A DNA stretch of 64,000 nucleotides, from the NCBI RefSeq assembly GCF_012927345.1, contig NZ_JABBGJ010000002.1, forward strand, positions 124,001-188,000. Direction: 5' to 3'. The notes beneath the pieces are model-generated. The model was not told the DNA's origin, did no database searches, and worked only from the letters and a program-made list of their open reading frames with translations. The stretch comes from Paraburkholderia polaris. GTDB lineage: Bacteria; Pseudomonadota; Gammaproteobacteria; Burkholderiales; Burkholderiaceae. Positions 34,399 through 42,514 of this stretch are shown one piece after another. Both the position numbers and the translations under genes were made by a program. Positions within the stretch are counted from its first letter, which is position 1; every line of letters begins with the position of its first letter.

Positions 34399-34473
34399 TC
34401 ATCGGGAGCCCGATGACGGAGGTATCGAATACAGAACTGGCCCGCGATCGGGGATGCTCGGTCGCGGGCCAGT
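34399..34473. terminator. Two further strong hairpins in tandem
   Basis: TCATCGGG-AG-CCCGATGA (34399-34416) is a perfect 8-bp inverted repeat. ACTGGCCCGCGATCG pairs with CGGTCGCGGGCCAGT (34436-34473) over 15 bases with one wobble and an 8-base loop. With the terminator at 34361 they make three hairpins in 113 bases, either a barrier to read-through or a structured small RNA. Confidence 0.5.
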
Positions 34474-34624
34474 TCGTTTGAATCAGAGCGCGGGGCTGTT
34501 TTGCGCGCTTAGCGGCGGATCAGCGCAAAGGGCGGGGCCTTTGCGGTTCGTTCCGCTGGACAGCTGGGTTGCCAGCCTGGTTGCCAGCTCAGTTGCCGGG
34601 CCAGGTATCAACTGGGTTGCGAGC

Positions 34625-34942
34625 TTAGTTGCCGAAGTAAATCGACTTTGGACCGTTTGCCGGAGCCGGGTGGCCCGACTGCGACGAGCCACTTACCGCG
34701 CCGCCGTAACCGCTTTCCACGGGTTGCGCAGTGCCGTTTTGCGCGGCGACACGGGCTTGCGCAGCCTGAATGTCAGCCGGGTAGTACGGGTCGGCGCGGC
34801 CCGGGTGGTAGCCGGCCTTTTCGAGTTGAATCAGTTCTGCGCGCACCTGGGCGCGGGTCACGGGCTGGTTGGACTGCGCAAACGAGGCAACAGGAGCGGC
34901 CAGCACAGCGGCGATAACAACGGCTTGAATGAGCGTCTTCAT
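34625..34942 (-). CDS. DUF4148 family periplasmic protein
   Basis: This 105-residue protein has a Sec signal (M-K-T-L-I-Q... ending S-F-A-Q, cut near residue 22). It then has the DUF4148 core: T-R-A-Q-V-R-A-E-L-I-Q-L-E-K-A-G-Y-x-P, followed by D-x-x-Y-P-x-D-I-Q-A-A-Q-A-R. A Gly/Ser-rich tail ends the protein. A GGAGGT site lies just before the ATG. The family is abundant in Burkholderiales and has no known function. Confidence 0.9.
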   Translation of the reverse strand: MKTLIQAVVIAAVLAAPVASFAQSNQPVTRAQVRAELIQLEKAGYHPGRADPYYPADIQAAQARVAAQNGTAQPVESGYGGAVSGSSQSGHPAPANGPKSIYFGN

Positions 34943-35332
34943 GATGAACTACCTCCAGTTCGGTCTTTATCTTGCTACGAGCGATCTTGTTCGTAGTCAG
35001 TGATTGCATTGTAGTTTTGCGATCTGACCGGAGTAATCATCAATTCAGGTAAGGTTTGTTGCGAGATTTGAGATAAAAGAAAGGGGGACGGTGGACATGC
35101 TCAGAGAAACCACCGTGCTCGTCGCATCGGTTGACTAACGATGCGTGTCCCCAGAATGCGTGATTGGAACGCAGCGCATTATAAGTATCGGCGACCCGCT
35201 TCTCCGCCTTCATGGATCGAATAAGCGGCAAGGTATGACGTACCGCCACTGGGCGTGAGCGCGCAGGCGATTCTTGGAACAGCAGGTCACTTATGAATCG
35301 ATACGGAATGCGAAGCAATGCCTGCCGCTGAT
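34943..35332. other. Gene-free stretch beside an IS fragment
   Basis: These 390 bases contain one open frame on the minus strand (to 35040) with no recognisable domain or ribosome site. Base composition is more AT-rich than the surroundings. The stretch is probably leftover mobile-element or intergenic DNA. Confidence 0.4.
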
Positions 35333-35611
35333 TCAATAGGCCGACAACGCGGGATCGCACAGCGGAAGACGCTCACTCACCTGGTCCAGAACGCCCGTTC
35401 TTTTCCAGGTCGTATACCGCAGATAACAAGTCTGCTGCGGCGGAAAAGTCGCCGGAAGCCTATGCCATTTTTCTTTCGTTTGCAGCACCCAGAGTACCGC
35501 GTTGAGGATTTCGCGATCACTGCGACGGGGACGCCCGCGACCGGACGGAACCACAGGAAAGAGATTCTGGACGCGCGCCCAATCGGCGTCTGTGAGGGGG
35601 ATTTGAAGCAT
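35333..35611 (-). pseudogene. IS5-family transposase fragment (N-terminal DUF4096 region)
   Basis: The 92-residue frame begins L-T-D-A-D-W-A-R-V-Q-x-L-F-P. It continues with G-R-G-R-P-R-R-S-D-R-E-I-L-N-A-V-L-W-V-L, then W-x-R-L-P-A-T-F-P-P-Q-Q-T-C-Y, the N-terminal part of IS5-group transposases. The catalytic DDE part is absent and no terminal inverted repeats were found. It is a dead remnant, or less likely a domesticated DNA-binding fragment. Confidence 0.75.
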
Positions 35612-36045
35612 CGGCCGCCTTGAATGACTGTGTGAGGAATGCGCAGTCGTTGCGTGCTGCGTTGGTGCCGATAGTAGTAAATCTTTTTTTCTCGGTCAAA
35701 TATTCTTGATGCAGTGCGGTACCTTAATTCACCGTTTGTTGTATAGCGATCTGATTCGCTATGCATGACACATTTGCTTAGCGTGAAGCGACGGACCTGT
35801 GGTAACCGCCGGGGTTCAACTTCACCATGCGATGCGCCGTAACGTCGATGCAAAATGCTACGTAACGTTCGCGTCCATGCAAACGTATGGCAACAGGAAT
35901 TGCAGCTCGACAGACCTGATCTTGTCGCCGTAAACCGTTGTCCAGTAGGGGTTATCGATCATGGTCTCCATTAGGTCGCGCAGTGAACCGCAACTTGGCA
36001 CGACATGTGCATGCGTTAGCCAGGTTAAAGAATTGCGCTCACGCC
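35612..36045. other. Intergenic region with a TACGTAACGT motif
   Basis: No gene is supported in these 434 bases. The AT-rich part near 35670-35700 may hold promoter sequence. TACGTAACGT at 35859-35868 recurs at 36941 and 40543. Confidence 0.4.
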
Positions 36046-36924
36046 ATGCTAACGCTCGACTATGAAAAGCCTGTATCGCCCGCAACTACGTTCGGCACGC
36101 GCAACGCTTGCGTTGAACAGGCGGATTGGGACGACTCGCGCGACGATCCCATGGCGCTGAGTGAACTCGAAAGCCGCGTCCGCGAAGGTCTGCGTGCGGG
36201 CGAGTTTCATCTCGTGTTTCAAGGCGCCTATCGCACGGCAAGCGGAGCGCTGGCGCGCCTCGAAGCGCAGGTTCGATGGACGCATCCCGACTACGGGCTG
36301 CTGCTTCCGGGCATTTTCATGATGCCGCTCGAGCACCCGCAGGTCGCGCGGGAGATGGCCCTGTTCGCTATCGACGGCGTGTGCCGCGAACTGCGCGACT
36401 GCCTCTCTGCGAAGATGGCGCTGCTGCCGGTCGCTATGACGGTGCCGGCGCAAGTGGCCGTGCTCGAATCGTTTGCCGACGATCTCACGCGCATCGCGCG
36501 CTCACATGGTGTGCCGGTCAACCTGCTTGACATCGAAGTGCCCGATAGCGCTGACGCGGCACGTCTCCTGTCTTTGCGTACCCTGACGGATGGCCTTCGG
36601 TCTGCGGGAGCCGGCATCTCGCTGGGCAAGTGGGGCAACGGCGCGTCTTCGCTCGCGCTGCTCGGTGCGCTCGACGTGGACACCGTCACGATCGCGCCTG
36701 AGCTGATGGCCGCGGTTCCGCGTGATCCTCGTGCCTGCATGGTGATATCGGCGCTGCTGGATCTGCTCCATGCGCTTGATGTTCAGGTCGTGGTGAACGG
36801 CGTCGAGACCCAAGCACAGTTGCAATGGCTGAGCACATGGCCGGAAGCGTTGGTGCAAGGCTTCCTGTTCTCGCGCCCGAAGGCCGGGCTGGCCAGTGCG
36901 CTGGCGCTAAGCCGCGAATCATAA
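36046..36924 (+). CDS. Degenerate EAL-domain protein
   Basis: From the ATG at 36046 the protein is about 292 residues; a TTG at 35938 and an ATG at 36151 are alternatives and none has a strong ribosome site. The fold of an EAL phosphodiesterase is recognisable: L-R-A-G-E-F-H-L-V-F-Q, R-W-x-H-P-D-Y-G-L-L-L-P-G-I-F, N-G-V-E-T-Q-A-Q-L, and V-Q-G-F-L-F-S-R-P. But the signature E-A-L is E-A-Q, the metal-binding D-D-F-G loop is missing (G-K-W-G-N-G) and the conserved Lys of D-x-x-K-I-D is absent. It is probably catalytically inactive and may bind c-di-GMP or a protein partner. Confidence 0.8.
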   Translation: MLTLDYEKPVSPATTFGTRNACVEQADWDDSRDDPMALSELESRVREGLRAGEFHLVFQGAYRTASGALARLEAQVRWTHPDYGLLLPGIFMMPLEHPQVAREMALFAIDGVCRELRDCLSAKMALLPVAMTVPAQVAVLESFADDLTRIARSHGVPVNLLDIEVPDSADAARLLSLRTLTDGLRSAGAGISLGKWGNGASSLALLGALDVDTVTIAPELMAAVPRDPRACMVISALLDLLHALDVQVVVNGVETQAQLQWLSTWPEALVQGFLFSRPKAGLASALALSRES

Positions 36925-36930
36925 CCACGG

Positions 36931-36956
36931 CACGGGACGTTACGTAACGTCCCGTG
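36931..36956. terminator. Perfect 26-bp palindrome after the EAL gene
   Basis: The sequence is fully self-complementary: CACGGGACGTTAC joined to GTAACGTCCCGTG. It starts 7 bases past the EAL stop codon. It may act as a transcript-end hairpin, or as a protein site, because its centre TACGTAACGT occurs alone at two other intergenic positions nearby. Confidence 0.5.
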
Positions 36957-37153
36957 TGAAATGTCGTTGAGGCCGGCGTCCATTGCTCGCTGAACGTTGG
37001 ACGTTGATCGTGTCTTTCACGCAGCTGACGTTCTGGTCTGCTTCCACCGGCAACTGATTGGAATCGGTAAAAAGTACCGATCACAGCCCTCGCATCTTTG
37101 ATAAATGGTGCACTGCAAAAAATTCGCTTCACCCCGTTTGTAGAATAAACACC

Positions 37154-38422
37154 TCATTGAAACGCGCGTGCGATCCTGGCGAACAAGCCATTCTTGGCGA
37201 TCCATTCGGCGTAAGCACGATAGTCGGGATCGCTCATTAGATGCCGTTCCTCGGTTTTGGCGCGCAGGAAATACAACAGGTTCACCGCCGCCAGCGCGAC
37301 GCAATGCGTGAGCGCGATTCGCCAGCCCAACGGCTCGATGAATGGCACTGAGACCATCCAGAACGAAAGATTCTTCGTGATGTAAGCGGGATGCTTCGTG
37401 AAGCGATAAGGGCCCGAGGTGATGATGCCGCGATTGGTCAAGTTCGAAAACCGCAATCCGAACGCGATGGTGGAAAGCGCGTAGGAGAAGACCAAGGCGA
37501 TAATCACGGTGCCCCAGATGATTCGGACAATGGGCACGGATATCAGCCAGTTGTCCCAGAACATCGTGCCCTGGTAGTGGATGTACTGGCTCGAGATCAG
37601 CGACCAGAACGGCTGGTAACAGACAAGCGCAACCAGCCAGCCGAGCGTGGTCGGCTCCGCGCTGCGCACGTGGGTATCGAGAATGCGCAGTGTGCACAGA
37701 TAACCGACAGTGCCGAGCATCAGGTCCATCGTGAAGGACAGGTCGTACATGAACCTGAACGTCGCAAGCGAGAACGGCGCGTTCATGGCGGTCGCAAGCG
37801 ATGCGCCGATATGGTCCGCATCGGTGGAGAGATAGGTGATCATCAGCGGCAGGAAGAACGCTTTCACCATCCATCCGGCCAGCATTTCACGCACGGGCTT
37901 CCAGTTGGTTGGGCGCTGACCGCGAAATACCAGGCGGCCCCACAACATATAGGCATCGTCGATTTCACGCTGACGCCTGTCCATCCACGCAAAGTAAAAC
38001 GGCGCGGCCACGATCAGATACGGTGCGAGCGCGCGGATCAGCGTCCAGAAAGGGTTATAGAACGTGCCGTGATACTCGGGCAATAGCCAGTAGAGCAGAC
38101 CGATGCCGGCATACACGGAAGCCAGCGCGGCAAGGCGCAAACCCACGCGCGCAACACTGAGCGGTCGAACCGCCTGGCCGGTCAGTCCGGCGCTCGGACG
38201 TAGATACACGCGTGCGGCAAACAGTTCGTATAGGGCGATCGTCGCGATGATCGCGACACAGGCGGCGGTGCTGCGGCCCGCACCGTCCAGCGCCGTACTG
38301 TCGCGTAGCAGCCAGAGCGTAAGAAGGCCGACGACGATGCCAAGCAGGCCTACGGAAAACGGCGTCGCCGAACGCGGCCGCTGCTCTTCTACGTGCGCTA
38401 CGTTATCCAGAGTGGAGTTCAT
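37154..38422 (-). CDS. Multi-spanning membrane protein with ICMT/PEMT-type methyltransferase domain
   Basis: This 422-residue protein has about 9-10 hydrophobic helices. Its last 110 residues show the isoprenylcysteine/phospholipid methyltransferase pattern: G-P-Y-R-F-T-K-H-P-A-Y near residue 345, and A-K-T-E-E-R-H-L-x-x-D-P-D-Y-R-x-Y near the end. This forms the SAM- and substrate-binding site. The N-terminal two thirds is an additional membrane region I cannot assign. It probably methylates a lipid or a hydrophobic small molecule in the inner membrane; the substrate is unknown. Confidence 0.8.
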   Translation of the reverse strand: MNSTLDNVAHVEEQRPRSATPFSVGLLGIVVGLLTLWLLRDSTALDGAGRSTAACVAIIATIALYELFAARVYLRPSAGLTGQAVRPLSVARVGLRLAALASVYAGIGLLYWLLPEYHGTFYNPFWTLIRALAPYLIVAAPFYFAWMDRRQREIDDAYMLWGRLVFRGQRPTNWKPVREMLAGWMVKAFFLPLMITYLSTDADHIGASLATAMNAPFSLATFRFMYDLSFTMDLMLGTVGYLCTLRILDTHVRSAEPTTLGWLVALVCYQPFWSLISSQYIHYQGTMFWDNWLISVPIVRIIWGTVIIALVFSYALSTIAFGLRFSNLTNRGIITSGPYRFTKHPAYITKNLSFWMVSVPFIEPLGWRIALTHCVALAAVNLLYFLRAKTEERHLMSDPDYRAYAEWIAKNGLFARIARAFQ

Positions 38423-38448
38423 GTCATCCTCGTATTCATGACATAGAT

Positions 38449-38485
38449 AGCGGCCGGGCTTTTGATTTTTTAAGTCCCGGCCGCT
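38449..38485 (-). terminator. Hairpin after the repeat-lipoprotein gene
   Basis: AGCGGCCGGG (38449-38458) and CCCGGCCGCT (38476-38485) form a perfect 10-bp stem, 15 bases beyond the stop codon of the minus-strand repeat gene. The loop is AT-rich; no clear T-run follows. Confidence 0.55.
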
Positions 38486-38500
38486 GTGCCGAATTACCGC

Positions 38501-40360
38501 TTATTTACCGGCGACGCCACCAAGCAACCCGGTGACAAGGTTCGTCACCGGCGCCAGCGGATTCGAGCTGGTCGAACCGCTGCCCGCACTGCTGCTCAAG
38601 CCCGTCACGAGGCCGGTGACCGGCGCTAGCGGCGAGGTCGTCTTACCGGATGATGCGCCGCTCAGCGTCGAAGTCAGCGTCGTGACGAGACCGGTGACGG
38701 GCGCGAGCGGTGAGCCTTGACCCGAGGCGCCGCCCAGCGTCGAGGTCAGCGTTGTGACAAGACCGGTGACCGGTGCAAGCGGACCGCCGGCGCCGGAGGT
38801 GCCGCCGAGCGAACCCAGGTTGCCGAGCAGTCCGGTGACCGGGGCAAGCGGACTGCCAGCGCCGGAGGTGCCGCCGAGCGAACTCAAGCCGCCGAGAAGT
38901 CCGGTGATCGGCGCGAGCGGGTTGCCGGTGCTACCGGTCCCACCGAGCGAACCGAGGTTGCCGATCAGGCCGGTCAGCGGCGGAATGCTGAGGCCGCTGC
39001 CGGATCCGCTCAGTCCGCCAAGCGGGCCCAGCAGGCCGGTGATCGGCGCCAACGGGTTGGTCGTCGCGCCCGTCAGCAGTCCGCCCGTGCTCGTGACCGT
39101 CTTGCCCAGCTGGCTCACTACGCCGCCGACATCTTTACCCGCCTGATCGCCGGTCGCGCCCGACACTTTCTGACCGGCCGAATCGAGTCCGTTGCCAATG
39201 GTGCTCAGCAAGTTATTGAGCGGCGCGCCGAGACCCGTGGTGTTGCCGATGGTCTGCGTCGTATTCGAGGCCAAGAGGGTGATCGGGTTGATGACCGTGC
39301 TCAGTTGGGTCTCGATCTGCTGGACCGGTGCGCTGGTCAGCGCCGAGTTCAATCCCGAGCCCACTTTGACGACGCCGTCGCCCACGCCGCCGACAACCGT
39401 ACCCAAGGTCGATGTGACGGGTGCGAGCGGCGCGAGAGGCCCGGTTCCAAGACTCGTCACCACACCGCCGACCGCTGTAACGGCCGCGCCTGCGTTGGTA
39501 ACGAGCCCCGATGTGGAAGTCAGGGTCGGGCCAAGCGGATTGGTCGAACTGCCCAGCGTGCCGAGACCTGCGGCCGTACCGTTGCCGAGTACCTTGACGC
39601 CGTTGCCGAGATCCGTAATGGCGTTGCCGAGATTCGCAGTCGTTGCGCCGTTAACGCCTGGGACTGAGGTGCCGGTGATCTTGGAACCCGTATCAGCGAC
39701 GGTCGTGCCGACGGCGGTGATCAGGTTGCTGCCTTGGGTGACAACGTTGCCGATAGGGGTGGAGGAGGTGCCCGAGGTGCCGGAGCTGCTGGTGCCGGAG
39801 CTGCTGGTGCCTGAGCTGCTGGTGCCGGAGCTGCTGGTGCCGGAACTGCTGGTGCCGGAACTGCTGGTGCCAGAGCTGCTGGTGCCGGAACTGCTGGTGC
39901 CTGAGCTGCTGGTGCCTGAGCTGCTGGTGCCTGAGCTGCTGGTGCCTGAGCTGCTGGTGCCGGAACTGCTGGTGCCTGAGCTGCTGGTGCCTGAGCTGCT
40001 GGTGCCTGAGCTGCTGGTGCCCGAGCTGCTGGTGCCCGAGCTGCTGGTGCCTGAGCTGCTGGTGCCTGAGCTGCTGGTGCCCGAGCTGCTGGTGCCCGAA
40101 CTGCTGGTGCCCGAACTGCTGGTGCCAGAGCTACCGGAACCCGAACTCGAACCGGAGCCCGAGCTCGAACCAGAACCCGAGCTCGAACCCGAACCAGAGC
40201 TCGAACCCGAACCGGAGCTCGAACCCGAACTGCCCGACGTGCCGCCTAGTCCACCGCCACCCAGCGCGCTGCCGGGGTTAACGGTCGATCCACAACCATA
40301 GAGCGCAAGTAATGCAGATGTCGCAACAGCGATGGCTGTCCGACCGACGAATTTTTGCAT
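38501..40360 (-). CDS. Ser/Gly/Thr repeat surface lipoprotein
   Basis: This 619-residue protein has a lipoprotein-like signal ending L-Y-G-C. It continues with a Gly-Ser repeat of G-S-G-S-S-S type, then about 23 copies of the pentapeptide S-S-G-T-S (residues about 75-195). A Val/Thr/Gly-rich middle follows, and a C-terminal part with repeated P-L-A-P-V-T-G-L and L-G-G-T-S-G-A-G units. No catalytic motif is present. The composition suggests an extended, surface-exposed stalk or matrix protein. The repeat DNA is 15-bp tandem and in frame, so length is likely to vary between strains. The long open frame on the opposite strand over this region is a by-product of the repeats. Confidence 0.78.
   Translation of the reverse strand: MQKFVGRTAIAVATSALLALYGCGSTVNPGSALGGGGLGGTSGSSGSSSGSGSSSGSGSSSGSGSSSGSGSSSGSGSSGTSSSGTSSSGTSSSGTSSSGTSSSGTSSSGTSSSGTSSSGTSSSGTSSSGTSSSGTSSSGTSSSGTSSSGTSSSGTSSSGTSSSGTSSSGTSSSGTSSSGTSSSGTSSSGTSSSGTSGTSSTPIGNVVTQGSNLITAVGTTVADTGSKITGTSVPGVNGATTANLGNAITDLGNGVKVLGNGTAAGLGTLGSSTNPLGPTLTSTSGLVTNAGAAVTAVGGVVTSLGTGPLAPLAPVTSTLGTVVGGVGDGVVKVGSGLNSALTSAPVQQIETQLSTVINPITLLASNTTQTIGNTTGLGAPLNNLLSTIGNGLDSAGQKVSGATGDQAGKDVGGVVSQLGKTVTSTGGLLTGATTNPLAPITGLLGPLGGLSGSGSGLSIPPLTGLIGNLGSLGGTGSTGNPLAPITGLLGGLSSLGGTSGAGSPLAPVTGLLGNLGSLGGTSGAGGPLAPVTGLVTTLTSTLGGASGQGSPLAPVTGLVTTLTSTLSGASSGKTTSPLAPVTGLVTGLSSSAGSGSTSSNPLAPVTNLVTGLLGGVAGK
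39782..40129. repeat. 15-bp tandem repeat array, about 23 units
   Basis: The + strand repeats GAGCTGCTGGTGCCx with x mostly T, G or C at third codon positions; on the minus strand it encodes S-S-G-T-S. It lies inside the lipoprotein gene and is followed at 40130-40230 by 18-bp units encoding the G-S-G-S-S-S part. Unit changes are silent, pointing to selection on the protein. Confidence 0.9.
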
Positions 40361-40630
40361 GATGTCCCCGTTGAACGACTATTGGTGGGGGTCAACACTG
40401 CAAGTTGTACGCCAAATGCGAGTTGTGGCTTCATCTTAGCGATTCAGCAAATATTTGGTTGAAGAAATTATGATATGAAGAATTTATAGCGTCAGAAACA
40501 CGATTTTGTCCAAAGGGGCTGCGCCGTGTTCCACGTGCATGCTACGTAACGTGTCCGCTGGGCGTAACGGCGCGGAGAGTCGCCGTGAAACACCACAGCG
40601 ACGCCCACCCTCACTTACGCCCCACGCCGA

Positions 40631-41794
40631 TTAAAACGCAGCGGTATAAATCGCCAACGCATCGGCCTCAGTAACAGGCCGGGGGTTATTCACCAGAAGC
40701 CGCGTTTGCAACATCGCGTCGCTGGCCATCCGTTCGAGCCCGCTACGCTCGATGCCGACATCGCGCAACCGGGCCGGAATCGCGGTCGCGGCAATCATCT
40801 GTTCGAGCCGTTCGATCAACGCCAGCGTCTTGTTTTCGGCGCTGCCCGTTATACCCGGCAGGATCACGTCCGCGAGTTCCGCGTACAGATGTGCCGCCGC
40901 CTCGGCGTTGAAGCGCAACACGTGCGGCAGCACGAGCGCATTCGAAAGACCGTGCGGGACGTGATAAATGCCACCGATCGGATACGCGAGCGCATGCACC
41001 GCAGCCACCGGCGAATTGGCGAACGCCTGACCGGCGAACGCCGCGCCGAGCAGCATGGCTTCGCGCGCCTCGCGATTCTGGCCGTTCTCGCATGCGGGCA
41101 ACAGATTGCGCGACAGCAGTTCAAGCGCCTTCACCGCCAGCATGTCGGACACCGGGTTCTTCAAATGCGCGGACGTGTACGCCTCGATCGCGTGAACCAT
41201 TGCGTCGACGCCGGTCGCCGCCGTCGCGGCCGTAGGCAGTCCGAGCGTGAGTTCCGCGTCGAGAACCGCCAGATCGGCGACCAGTTGCGGCGCGACCACG
41301 CCCATCTTTTTCGCCTCGCCCACCGTCACGATCGACACGGCCGTGACTTCGGAGCCGGTGCCCGCGGTGGTCGGCATCTGCACGAGCGGCAAGCGCGACA
41401 CCGTGACCTTGTTTACGCCGTACATCTCGCTGAGTGCCTGCTCTTGTTGCGGAGCCAGCACGGCGATCAGCTTCGCCACGTCCATCGACGAACCACCGCC
41501 GAGTCCGAGCACGATCTCCGCGCCGGTCTCGCGTGCGCGCGACGTCGCCTCGAGCACGATATGCTCGGGCGGATCGGCGATTACGTCGTCGATTACGGTG
41601 GTATTCCAGCCATGCGCCGCGAGATCGGCGAGCGCCGGATTCAGCAACCCGCTCTTGTGAAGAAAACCATCCGTCACCACGCACAGGCGCGTGAGCGACG
41701 GAAATTGCGCGCGCAACAAAGCGCCGAGACGGCGCGCCGCGCCGAATTCGACGACCATGGTCGGCACGGTTTGAAACCGGAATGCGTTCATCAT
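40631..41794 (-). CDS. Iron-containing alcohol dehydrogenase
   Basis: This 387-residue group III alcohol dehydrogenase has the NAD-binding G-G-G-S-S-M-D-V-A-K near residue 98 and P-T-T-A-G-T-G-S-E near 140. Metal-ligand segments are T-G-V-D-A-M-V-H-A-I-E and A-V-H-A-L-A-Y-P-I-G-G with H-V-P-H-G. The N-terminal F-G-A-A-R-R-L has the typical first strand. It overlaps the stop of the upstream monooxygenase-like gene by 4 bases. The substrate is not evident; maleylacetate reductases and short-chain alcohol dehydrogenases share this fold. Confidence 0.9.
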   Translation of the reverse strand: MMNAFRFQTVPTMVVEFGAARRLGALLRAQFPSLTRLCVVTDGFLHKSGLLNPALADLAAHGWNTTVIDDVIADPPEHIVLEATSRARETGAEIVLGLGGGSSMDVAKLIAVLAPQQEQALSEMYGVNKVTVSRLPLVQMPTTAGTGSEVTAVSIVTVGEAKKMGVVAPQLVADLAVLDAELTLGLPTAATAATGVDAMVHAIEAYTSAHLKNPVSDMLAVKALELLSRNLLPACENGQNREAREAMLLGAAFAGQAFANSPVAAVHALAYPIGGIYHVPHGLSNALVLPHVLRFNAEAAAHLYAELADVILPGITGSAENKTLALIERLEQMIAATAIPARLRDVGIERSGLERMASDAMLQTRLLVNNPRPVTEADALAIYTAAF

Positions 41795-42099
41795 GCCGCG
41801 TCCCCAGGCACCATATGGCTCGTGACTTCGCGCCGGTCGAGCAGCGGAATGATCGTGCCGAAGCCGAGGCTTTGGAAGTGCGGCGTCTCGCGATGCGCGG
41901 TGAGGCCATCGGCGTCGCTGTACTGTTCCAGAATCACGAAGTGGTCGGGATCGGCCGGTGAGCGGAAGAACTCGTAGTAGAGGTTCTTGGGCTCCGCGCG
42001 AGTCGCCGCAGCGAGTTCCGTGAGGGGCTTCACAATCGCGTCGCCGTTGCCCGGCTTGGCGAAATAATGCGCGATCACCTGCAGGTAAGCATTAGCCAT
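41791..42099 (-). CDS. Antibiotic-biosynthesis-monooxygenase (ABM) domain protein
   Basis: The protein is 102 residues from the ATG at 42099, with a GGAG site about 8 bases upstream. It is a single ABM/YgiN-type ferredoxin-like domain: V-I-A-H-Y-F-A-K-P-G near the start, E-P-x-N-L-Y-Y-E-F-F, H-F-V-I-L-E-Q-Y, and H-x-E-T-P-H-F. Relatives oxidise quinols or act as small cofactor-free monooxygenases. It is translationally coupled to the alcohol dehydrogenase and presumably shares a pathway with it. Confidence 0.88.
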   Translation of the reverse strand: MANAYLQVIAHYFAKPGNGDAIVKPLTELAAATRAEPKNLYYEFFRSPADPDHFVILEQYSDADGLTAHRETPHFQSLGFGTIIPLLDRREVTSHMVPGDAA

Positions 42100-42124
42100 C
42101 AATTACTCCAACAAGATGGGACCT

Positions 42125-42322
42125 TCAACGTTCAGGATCCAGATTCCACAATTGGGTGTCGCCGGTGGGTACCGCAACGGCGCCGTTCTTCACCTCATCG
42201 AACCCGTCGCCCGTATTGCGGACGAAGCCCGAGGCGATGATTGGCGGCAAAGCCTTGCGGTCTTGCGCGGACAGATGCGAGAGCATCGGCGCAGGCATCA
42301 GTTGTACCAGATTCGGCCCGTT
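42125..42322 (-). pseudogene. C-terminal remnant of an unidentified gene
   Basis: An uninterrupted minus-strand frame of about 65 codons ends in TGA 25 bases upstream of the ABM gene. It reads as a genuine protein tail (P-A-P-M-L-S-H-L-S, then G-F-V-R-N-T-G-D-G and Q-L-W-N-L-D-P near the end). A stop codon (TAA) sits directly before it, and there is no start with a ribosome site. It looks like the 3' end of a gene once upstream of the ABM/dehydrogenase pair, cut off by a rearrangement. I do not recognise the family. Confidence 0.45.
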
Positions 42323-42448
42323 TTACTGCAGTCACCGCAGTCACCCAGTACCCAGCACCGACCTCTGGCTACCTGTAGTTAACAGCCGGCCCGCGCGAGC
42401 CCTGTTTCATCAGATAAATATATTGAAATTGTAAGGTTATTCCAATTC

Positions 42449-42476
42449 TTGATTGAGAATGATTCGCGTTTACGAT
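42449..42476 (+). promoter_or_regulatory. Fur-regulated promoter of the siderophore sigma factor gene
   Basis: TTGATT (42449-42454) and TACGAT (42471-42476) are 16 bases apart. The space between them contains GAGAATGATTCGCGTTT, a good match to Fur boxes built on GAGAATGATTCTCATT. Iron-loaded Fur would block transcription of the sigma factor and so of the whole cluster. Confidence 0.65.
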
Positions 42477-42514
42477 AGATTGGCGCTCTTCCTTGAGAGA
42501 TACGGAGCGAATCT

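Noticed and set aside
35040..35360. A 106-residue frame on the minus strand downstream of the IS fragment
   Set aside because: No domain, no ribosome site, and it overlaps the transposase fragment; not supported as a gene.
39192..40301. A 369-residue open frame on the + strand rich in Leu-Leu-Val-Pro-Glu repeats
   Set aside because: It is the antisense shadow of the SSGTS repeat array. The minus-strand frame has a lipoprotein signal and coherent repeats; this one has neither.
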